From NCBI GenBank assembly GCA_028752905.1, contig JAQNBH010000015.1:13654036-13718035 (forward strand): DNA of 64,000 nt. Reading direction: 5' to 3'. The notes below the pieces were generated by a model. It searched no databases. It saw only the letters and a list, made by a program, of their open reading frames with translations, and was not told where the DNA came from. The stretch's first letter is position 1, and the number at the start of each line of letters is the position of its first letter. This DNA is from Cladorhizidae sp. MBARI D1340-BT2. Taxonomy: Eukaryota; Porifera; Demospongiae; Poecilosclerida; Cladorhizidae. Made by a program: the position numbers and the translations under genes. This document shows, piece after piece, positions 22,887 through 31,760 of this stretch.

Positions 22887-23742
22887 GCAGCTTTTGCTGC
22901 GCTCAATAGTGTCACCAACAGGCTTGGTTGCTGCGCTCAATAGTGTCACCAACAGGCTTGGTTGCTGCACTCAATAGTGTCACCAACAGGCTTGGTTGCT
23001 GCACTCAATAGTGTCACCAACAAGCTTGGTTGCTGCACTCAATAGTGTCACCAACAGGCTTGGTTGCTGCGCTCAATAGTGTCACCAACAGGCTTGGTTG
23101 CTGCGCTCAATAGTGTCACCAACAGGCTTGGTTGCTGCGCTCAATAGTGTCACCAACAGGCTTGGTTGCTGCACTCAATAGTGTCACCAACAGGCTTGGT
23201 TGCTGCACTCAATAGTGTCACCAACAGGCTTGGTTGCTGCGCTCAATAGTGTCACCAACAGGCTTGGTTGCTGCGCTCAATAGTGTCACCAACAGGCTTG
23301 GTTGCTGCACTCAATAGTGTCACCAACAGGCTTGGTTGCTGCACTCAATAGTGTCACCAACAGGCTTGGTTGCTGCACTCAATAGTGTCACCAACAGGCT
23401 TGGTTGCTGCACTCAATAGTGTCACCAACAGGCTTGGTTGCTGCGCTCAATAGTGTCACCAACAGGCTTGGTTGCTGCGCTCAATAGTGTCACCAACAGG
23501 CTTGGTTGCTGCGCTCAATAGTGTCACCAACAGGCTTGGTTGCTGCACTCAATAGTGTCACCAACAAGCTTGGTTGCTGCACTCAATAGTGTCACCAACA
23601 GGCTTGGTTGCTGCGCTCAATAGTGTCACCAACAGGCTTGGTTGCTGCACTCAATAGTGTCACCAACAGGCTTGGTTGCTGCGCTCAATAGTGTCACCAA
23701 CAGGCTTGGTTGCTGCGCTCAATAGTGTCACCAACAGGCTTG
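22887..23742 (-). repeat. 34-bp minisatellite, out of frame
   Basis: About 25 units containing GGTTGCTGCGCTCAATAGTG, then TCACCAACAGGCTT. The minus-strand sense of one unit reads TKPVGDTIERS. That fits the coding block expected between the LLVLNTREI block and the LPLFSSTK block (about 22850-22890). The period of 34 bp shifts the reading frame at every unit, so no continuous protein can pass through it. Internal substitutions (GCGCTC/GCACTC) alternate in runs. Confidence 0.93.
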
Positions 23743-24649
23743 GACCTGCCTTCTAGACACTCCCTTGCAAGGTCGTCCAAGCTTGACAGCATTTGTTCAC
23801 ACACTTCGCAATGTCTGCACTCAATATCTCTCTTGTATTTAGCACCAGCAGGCAAGCACTTCCTTCTTCATGTGGGTTTACCATCCATCTCTTCCTTGAC
23901 AAGTGTGAGTGCAGGTGCATCTTGAAGGAACTAGTCCTCACCTTCAACCCGTGGTACTTCTGGGCCCACAACCATCCATCAAAGTGCACTGTACTTTCAG
24001 TTTTAAGCCAACTGCAACACCATCACCTTTGATGCAGGCATTGTTCTACTCATGGGCCTGGTCAAGAGCTATTGCAGATAAAGGGTGGGCTGTCTTCTTT
24101 GATGTAAAATATGCAGCTTGAAATCTCCCAGCCACATCAAGATTGTGGGAGTTCTAGCGGGTCCTTCAGGTGGACCGGAAGCCACCGAGAATAATGAGTG
24201 CGGTCCAAGACGAAAAACCATTGGCGCGGTTCAGCCAGGGCATCCGTGCAGAGTTGGACTCCCATAGTGACCTCACAAACATGATAATACTGAGTTCTAG
24301 ATTGAGGATGGTTTCCCTTCCTGTAGACACGGGGAGAGTAGAGCAGCTTGTCTGCTCTTTGGGTGACACCGGACCCAAAGCTCTTGTGCTTCATGGCAGT
24401 CACTTGTGGTATTTTCAGTGCACTTGTCATAAGCCTTGTGCTGTAGGATGTTCAAGGTTACTGCAGTTAGCTGATGGGCACATCTTGTATATGTGATTTG
24501 TCAGGACGGAATCTGCAGTCCCTGGAGTGACGATCTCAGATTGGACCAGGCCCCTGCAGCCATCTGCCTGCTGTCCTCAGAGCTGCCATTTCAGTGTGGA
24601 GACCTTACCCAGGGTCAAGACGAAAATTTTCTTTCCCATATCTCTCGGG

Positions 24650-26218
24650 CTATCGCAAACAATGACTGGTCCAAGGCGATGATGACTGAGGAGATTCAGG
24701 TGGTTGACTATCGCAAGCAGTGACTGGCGATGATGACTTGGAGTTGATCTGGGTTCAGGTGGTTGACTATCGCAAGCAGTGACTGGTCCAAGGCAATGAT
24801 GACTCGGAGTTGATCTGGGTTCAGATGGTTGACTATCGCAAACAGTGACTAGTCCAAGGCAATGATGACTCGGAGTTGATCTGGATTCAGGTGGTTGACT
24901 ATCGCAAGCAGTGACTGGTCCAAGGCGATGATAACTGAGGGTTGATCTGGATTCAGGTGGTTGACTATCGCAAGCAGTGACTGGCGATGATGACTCGGAG
25001 TTGATCTGGGTTCAGGTGGTTGACTATCGCAAGCAGTGACTGGTCCAAGGCGATGATGACTCGGAGTTGATCTAGATTCAGGTGGTTGACTATCGCAAAC
25101 AGTGACTGGTCCAAAGCGATGATAACTGAGGGTTGATCTGGGTTCAGGTGGTTGACTATCGCAAGCAGTGACTGGCGATGATGACTCGGAGTTGATCTGG
25201 GTTCAGGTGGTTGACTATCGCAAGCAGTGACTGGTCCAAGGCGATGATGACTCGGAGTTGATCTAGATTCAGGTGGTTGACTATCGCAAACAGTGACTGG
25301 TCCAAGGCGATGATAACTGAGGGTTGATCTGGATTCAGGTGGTTGACTATCGCAAACAGTGACTAGTCCAAGGCAATGATGACTCAGAGTTGATCTGGAT
25401 TCAGGTGGTTGACTATCGCAAGCAATGACTGGTCCAAGGCGATGATAACTGAGGGTTGATCTGGATTCACGTGGTTGACTATCGCAAACAGTGACTAGTC
25501 CAAGGCAATGATGACTCGGAGTTGATCTGGGTTCAGGTGGTTGACTATCGCAAGCAGTGACTGGCGATGATGACTCGGAGTTGATCTGGGTTCAGGTGGT
25601 TGACTATCGCAAGCAGTGACTGGTCCAAGGCAATGATGACTCGGAGTTGATCTGGGTTCAGGTGGTTGACTATCGCAAGCAGTGAGACTGGCGATGATGA
25701 CTCGGAGTTGATCTGGATTCAGGTGGTTGACTATCGCAAGCAATGACTGGTCCAAGGCAATGATGACTCTGAGTTGATCTGGATTCAGGTGGTTGACTAT
25801 CGCAAACAGTGACTGGTCCAAGGCGATGATAACTGAGGGTTGATCTGGATTCAGGTGGTTGACTATCGCAAGCAGTGACTGGCGATGATGACTCGGAGTT
25901 GATCTGGGTTCAGGTGGTTTGACTGGCGATGATGACTCGGAGTTGATCTGGGTTCAGGTGGTTGACTATCGCAAACAGTGACCAGTCCAAGGCAATGATG
26001 ACTCGGAGTTGATCTGAATTCAGGTGGTTGACTATCGCAAACAGTGACTGGCGATGGTGACTTGGAGTTGATCTGGATTCAGGTGGTTGACTATCGCAAA
26101 CAGTGACTGGTCCAAGGCGATGGTGACTCGGAGTTGATCTGGATTCAGGTGGTAGACCATCGCAAGCAGTGACTGGTCCAAGGCGATGATGACTCTGAGT
26201 TGATCTGGATTCAGGTGG
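24650..26218 (-). repeat. 66-bp in-frame minisatellite with 57-bp variants
   Basis: About 24 units containing GGTTGACTATCGCAAGCAGT, GACTGGTCCAAGGCGATGA and TGACTCGGAGTTGATCTGGG. The minus-strand sense is 22 codons containing LDQSLFAIVNHLNPDQLRVI. Recurrent shorter units lack nine bases (TCCAAGGCG), so they also keep the frame. The motif corresponds to a single conserved DQ-P-L-FAIA-type block in related proteins (from memory). Confidence 0.92.
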
Positions 26219-27355
26219 CTTCGACAACATCCAGTGAATGTCGAATCTTTCCTCCGAGTGAGCCTGTCAGAGAATAGGGGTAGCAAAGCTGTAAGGGCGA
26301 TGACCGAGTTCTCAGTTGGTTGATTTTGCACGTGGTGTTCAGCCCATGAGATGGATTTTGGACTTCCATCGTCATCTTTTTCTTGGCATATGCCCGTCTC
26401 ACTGAGTTGAGCCGCACTCTCACTTTGTCTGTCTAGTCACAAAGAAAGTTTCTCGGCAGTAGACTTATAGTTCCTTGTGGAAGAGGGTTTCTTGACATAG
26501 GATGAACTGGCTGCACAAGTGCACTGCCGTGGAAGTTGGTTCTGATATCGGATATACCCCCGACAATCACGTTCCCGTCTTGTGTGGGTCGGGTGTTGTT
26601 TAAGGGAAATCGCTCTCCCATGGAAAGGATTGTGTGCTGTGGTGGAGCTGAGATTGTGATCAATATTATCTTGTAGCGAAATCTCCTGAAGGCTTGGTGG
26701 GCAGACAGCCTCCTGTCGAAATTGCTCACATATGCTTCACCCCTTTCTTCAGAGATTCTTTGAATTTGGTCATGGAACTTCTCACTCCTAAGCCAGCCAC
26801 AGAGTCCATCAGCTGTCTTTTACTGGAGAGACTTTAAGCCATCAAACCAACATACGTCGATGAAGGGGTTTCTTATTTGATGCTGGGTCTGACCTTGGCA
26901 AGGCGATGTGGTTCTTTCCTGTAATGCGTGACGCTACTGATTTAGTGTCGTGGTCACATTTCCAGAGCATCTTCTATGTCATCTTCAAAGGCCAGGAAGA
27001 TGTCACTTCCCTTCTCGTGCTCCTGCATTGCAGGGAACTGGGCTAAGATGCACTCCTTCAGTTGGGTAGTGTGGACTCGCTAGTTCAGCCTTTTGCCATG
27101 TTCTGCCATCCAGTGAGCATAGATCTTGACCCAAGTCTGACAACTAGAAAACATTGCTGTGGTCTTGTCAGCAGCAGTGTCTTTGCTGTATGAAGCCAGC
27201 TTAGCTTACACCAGTACTGACATGAGCGCTCATAACTTGTGTCCGTTTGCGGTCTTTGCCACAGCTTGGGTTCTGTTGTTCACGGATGTCAGACTTTTTT
27301 GTGTGTGTGATATTTGTGGCTTGTCACTTTCACTCAGTTGGGTCAGCAGTGTCCT

Positions 27356-28368
27356 CCTGCAGCCAGGTTAGTAGTGCTGTGTCCTCCTGCAGCCTGGTTA
27401 GTAGTGCTGTGTCCTGCAGTAGCCCTGCAGCCTGGTTAGTAGTGCTGTGTCCTGCAGCCAGGTTAGTAGTGATGTGTCCTGAAGCCTGGTTAGTAGTGCT
27501 GTGTCCTGGAGCCTGGTTAGTAGTGCTGTGTCCTGCAGCCAGGTTAGTAGTGCTGCGTCCTGCAGCCAGGTTAGTAGTGCTGTGTCCTGCAGCCAGGTTA
27601 GTAGTGATGTGTCCTGAAGCCTGGTTAGTAGTGATGTGTCCTGAAGCCTGGTTAGTAGTGCTGTGTCCTGCAGCCTGGTTAGTAGTGCTGTGTCCTGCAG
27701 TAGCCCTGCAGCCAGGTTAGTAGTGCTGTGTCCTGGAGCCTGGTTAGTAGTGCTGTGTCCTGCAGTAGCCCTGCAGCCAGGTTAGTAGTGCTGTGTCCTG
27801 GAGCCTGGTTAGTAGTGCTGTGTCCTGGAGCCTGGTTAGTAGTGCTGTGTCCTGGAGCCTGGTTAGTAGTGCTGTGTCCTGGAGCCTGGTTAGTAGTGCT
27901 GTGTCCTGGAGCCTGGTTAGTAGTGCTGTGTCCTGGAGCCTGGTTAGTAGTGCTGTGTCCTAGTAGCCTGGTTAGTAGTGATGTGTCCTGAAGCCTGGTT
28001 AGTAGTGCTGTGTCCTGCAGCCTGGTTAGTAGTGCTGTGTCCTGCAGTAGCCCTGCAGCCAGGTTAGTAGTGCTGTGTCCTGGAGCCTGGTTAGTAGTGC
28101 TGTGTCCTGGAGCCTGGTTAGTAGTGCTGTGTCCTGGAGCCTGGTTAGTAGTGCTGTGTCCTGGAGCCTGGTTAGTAGTGCTGTGTCCTGGAGCCTGGTT
28201 AGTAGTGCTGTGTCCTGGAGCCTGGTTAGTAGTGCTGTGTCCTGGAGCCTGGTTAGTAGTGCTGTGTCCTGGAGCCTGGTTAGTAGTGCTGTGTCCTGGA
28301 GCCTGGTTAGTAGTGCTGTGTCCTGGAGCCTGGTTAGTAGTGCTGTGTCCTAGTAGCCCTGCAGCCTG
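27356..28368 (-). repeat. 27-bp in-frame minisatellite (LQDTALLTR unit)
   Basis: About 36 units of GGTTAGTAGTGCTGTGTCCT plus GGAGCCT or variants (GCAGCCT, GAAGCCT, GCAGTAGCCCTGCAGCCA). The minus-strand sense is LQDTALLTR. This is nearly the conserved LQDTALLAKL motif that occurs once in related family members, so the array grew from that block. Some units carry nine extra bases, again a multiple of three. Confidence 0.92.
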
Positions 28369-28479
28369 GCCAGCAGTGGTGTATCCTCCAGTAGCCCTGC
28401 AACTGGCCGCAGTAGCCTTGCAGCTTGACCAAAAGTAGTGTGTCCTCCAATATCCCTGCGGCCTGGCAAACATGCTTGT

Positions 28480-28651
28480 CCACTCCAAGAGTTTGTAACT
28501 GATGATGCAATGATCCAAGATCCTGGTGGCAGAAGATTGTCTACTCCAAGAGTTTGTAACTGGTGATGCAATGATCCGAGATCCTGGTGGCAGAAGATTG
28601 TCTACTCCAAGAGTCTGTAACTGGTGATGCAATGATCCAAGATCCTGTGGC
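28480..28651 (-). repeat. 62-bp triplication
   Basis: Three tandem copies containing CTCCAAGAGTTTGTAACTG, ATGCAATGATCCAAGATCCT and GGTGGCAGAAGATTGT, lying inside the decayed gene between its N-terminal block and the 27-bp array. Confidence 0.9.
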
Positions 28652-29110
28652 AGAAGAAACCAAGTGCATCTTGTGTGCTGGCTACACACGTGACATTTTA
28701 TCTTGTGTGCTTCCCTGTAGCTGCTGAAGTGCTAGTGACCAGCCTCTTGGCCTGTGGGGAGCGCTCTCTCGTGTGAGCCATTGCAGCTTTGTGTTGTCAC
28801 ATTATCTCAGCAATATTTATGCCATTTTGCTTGGTGTGTGTGTGTGCGGCCAGTGTAGCTTCCACGTCTTCACCTTCATCAAGACCTTGAATGTTTGCAG
28901 CTCCTTCTCCCTGATCACTGAAACCCAATAAAATGTCGGCAAGTTGCTTGTACCAATTCCCTCCATCACATCTTGCGGGCGCTGCAGCGGCTCTGGTTTC
29001 CTTTCTTGGCACATCTCACAAGAGAGTGGACTGGTGCTGGCTATCTTGGGTTGATCTGTTGCTGCTATATTCACTGGTCTGGACACACGCTGTTGTTCAG
29101 ATGGACCTCA

Positions 29111-30363
29111 GATGGACCTCAATGTCAGATTACCACATTCTGGATGACTCCGAAACGCAATAGAATTGTGGGATTATTTTTGCATAATTAACACAGTAAT
29201 CGCAATATGTCACGATATGGTAACACAGATGTTGTGGAGGTGAAGGAGCTGACCTAGATCACTAACTGACACATGACAACAGGCATGCCGGGAACTCCTG
29301 CTAAGAGCAACTTCGCTTATCTGGAAATGAAGGGGGGGTGGACATGGATATTTTTGGTGGCAGGGGGAACATGGATATTTTTGGTGGGCAGAGGGAACAT
29401 GGATATTTTGAGGGAACATGGATATTTTTGGTGGCAGCCAACATGGTATCTAACATGACGCCACCCAAGTCCAGGCTGCATACCTGAATGTGCCAGTGCC
29501 TTATTAATGTGCCAAATTTGATACTTTCATCATAAAATGCACAATTGTTTTGAAAAGAGTTGCTATGCTGCTGCATTGTTGTTGCATAACAACTGACGGT
29601 GACAGGCCCAAGAGAGAGCCAGTGGAGTTCAATTTTGAATTTGTCACTGCTGTCACGACTTTTGATCTCTACATCAATTAGCAGCTGAGAGTGATTAGGC
29701 AGTAGTTGACTGAGTGCCAAGCACATGTGGCTGGCTGGCTAACAGATCTTTGTGTAGATAAAACTCTAAAAGGCAACGTGTGTTGTTTTTTCTCTCAAGA
29801 CTTTCGACTTCAACCAGTGAAAGTTATTTTTCAGATATTCCATCCGATGGCATTCAATCTTTTGATTTCAAGGAGCTTCATGGTTCTACCAAACAATAAC
29901 AAATTGATGGAGCCACCCTTCTCTGCGGCCACACATGGCTTGAGACTGAACCAACCTGAGAGTATTATATCTGATTCTTCAGGAAGGGCCATCTCACTAG
30001 CAGGCTCTCATACGCATTTGCACGCATGGAAAGGGAGAGTCCAGTCAAACTCGCATGGATCGCTTGTGATGTACGTCAGCAAGTGTGGTTACTCTGCTGC
30101 TATTGGTCATTTAGAATCTAATTGTGTGGAACTTGGGGGGGGGGGGGGGGGATGCAAACAGTGAGTGCATTTTATTTTTATTTTTATTTTTATTATTATT
30201 TGTCATATGTGCTCCTTGTTGGAGCCCAGGAGTTGTTATGTCTTTGGCAATGACGCATATCTTGGTGATGGTATTCGACTGCGAGTGCATCAAATTTAAT
30301 TCTCTGGCAACATCAAATGTTGTCTGTTAATGTTATTGGTGCTGCTATTAGCCTAACTTATCG
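29111..30363. other. Non-coding, simple repeats
   Basis: Contains a four-copy ATGGATATTTTTGGTGG motif (29343-29437), a 17-G run (30135-30151) and a T-rich patch (30170-30200). A diverged dispersed repeat (about 30010-30120) resembles one at about 6030-6130. No exon is recognised. Confidence 0.45.
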
Positions 30364-31625
30364 ATGTTTCCCAGGAGTGTTCAGTCCTGTTGTTGCTGTT
30401 GCTGCTGTTGTATTCACATTGTTGATGTTTCCCAGGAGTGTTCAGTCCTGTTGTTGCTGTTGCTGCTGTTGTATTCACATTGTTGATGTTTCCCAGGAGT
30501 GTTCAGTCCTGTTGTTGCTGTTGTATTCACATTGTTGATGTTTCCCAGGAGTGTTCAGTCCTGTTGTTGCTGTTGCTGTTGTATTCACATTGTTGATGTT
30601 TCCCAGGAGTGTTCAGTCCTGTTGTTGCTGTTGCTGTTGTATTCACATTGTTGATGTTTCCCAGGAGTGTTCAGTCCTGTTGTTGCTGCTGTTGTATTCA
30701 CATTGTTGATGTTTCCCAGGAGTGTTCAGTCCTGTTGTTGCTGTTGTATTCACATTGTTGATGTTTCCCAGGAATGTTCAGTCCTGTTGTTGCTGCTGTT
30801 GTATTCACATTGTTGATGTTTCCCAGGAGTGTTCAGTCCTGTTGTTGCTGTTGTATTCACATTGTTGATGTTTCCCAGGTGTGTTCAGTCCTGTTGTTGC
30901 TGTTGTATTCACATTGTTGATGTTTCCCAGGAATGTTCAGTCCTGTTGTTGCTGCTGTTGTATTCACATTGTTGATGTTTCCCAGGAGTGTTCAGTCCTG
31001 TTGTTGCTGTTGTATTCACATTGTTGATGTTTCCCAGGAGTGTTCAGTCCTGTTGTTGCTGTTGTATTCACATTGTTGATGTTTCCCAGGAATGTTCAGT
31101 CCTGTTGTTGCTGCTGTTGTATTCACATTGTTGATGTTTCCCAGGAGTGTTCAGTCCTGTTGTTGCTGTTGTATTCACATTGTTGATGTTTCCCAGGAGT
31201 GTTCAGTCCTGTTGTTGCTGTTGTTGTATTCACATTGTTGATGTTTGCCAGGAATGTTCAGTCCTGTTGTTGCTGTTGTATTGACATTGTTGATGTTTCC
31301 CAGGAGTGTTCAGTCCTGTTGTTGCTGTTGTATTCACATTGTTGATGTTTCCCAGGAATGTTCAGTCCTGTTGTTGCTGTTGCTGTTGTATTGACATTGT
31401 TGATGTTTCCCAGGAGTGTTCAGTCCTGTTGTTGCTGTTGTATTCACATTGTTGATGTTTCCCAGGAGTGTTCAGTCCTGTTGTTGCTGTTGTTGTATTC
31501 ACATTGTTGATGTTTCCCAGGAGTGTTCAGTCCTGTTGTTGCTGTTCACATTGTTGATGTTTCCCAGGAGTGTTCAGTCCTGTTGTTGATGTTACTGTTG
31601 TGTTCACATTGTTGATGTTACCCAG
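30364..31625 (+). repeat. About 52-bp minisatellite made of the DNAAF10 intron-exon junction
   Basis: About 23 units of 46-64 bp contain ATTGTTGATGTTTCCCAG, then GAGTGTTCAGTCCTG and a variable run of TTGCTG repeats. The last, diverged unit runs into the real exon: TGATGTTACCCAG followed by GTATGTTCGATTCAA. Every unit therefore carries a copy of the 3' splice acceptor and the first bases of the exon. Length changes are mainly in (TTGCTG)n. Confidence 0.93.
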
Positions 31626-31760
31626 GTATGTTCGATTCAATTTGATCGTAAGGACATCCAGATGAACAAGCTTGTTGCAACCACTTTGGAGTCGCAGTTG
31701 TACACCTACGACATGAGGACCCAACATCCCACTAAAGGATTCACTTTTCTGAATGAAAAG
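31626..31760 (+). CDS. DNAAF10: DNAAF10 exon (first visible)
   Basis: 45 codons from [10 protein letters not shown] to FTFLNEK. It begins at phase 0 after TTACCCAG and ends before GTATGG. The start matches the position of VCSLEFDRKD in the human protein. Confidence 0.95.

Larger units (their letters stand above)
20700..29110 (-). pseudogene. Decayed copy of a large uncharacterised invertebrate repeat-family gene, inflated by four internal minisatellites
   Basis: Read from 29110 to 20700 on the minus strand, conserved blocks appear in one consistent order, interrupted by frameshifts and stops. They are: CEMCQERKPEPLQRPQDV (about 29000); AKWHKYC (about 28815); repeated LQDTALLTR (27356-28368); VHTTQLKECILAQFPAMQEH (about 27030-27090); NIDHNLSSTTAH and FHGRAISLKQHP (about 26600-26660); repeated DQSLFAIVNHLNPDQL (24650-26218); HQLTAVTLNILQHKAY (about 24440); LDRTHYSRWLPVHLKD (about 24160-24210); DQAHE, a stop, NNACIKGDGVAVGL (about 24000-24060); SACLLVLNTREI (about 23830); TKPVGDTIERS (22887-23742 array); SAVVQMLKLGYSRICQEY and HFDLAWDGYFKSGSLKAA (22230-22420); NKDELFSFLSEEA (about 22135); FHPITGCN (about 21790); repeated LASTPGELPPDAF (21043-21705); and TKACYELISCRKHCG (about 20780-20825). 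I recognise this order from a family repeated many times in sponge, cnidarian and mollusc genomes, usually annotated only as uncharacterised. I know no name or function for it. It is probably carried by a mobile element (inference). This copy is dead. Confidence 0.75.
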
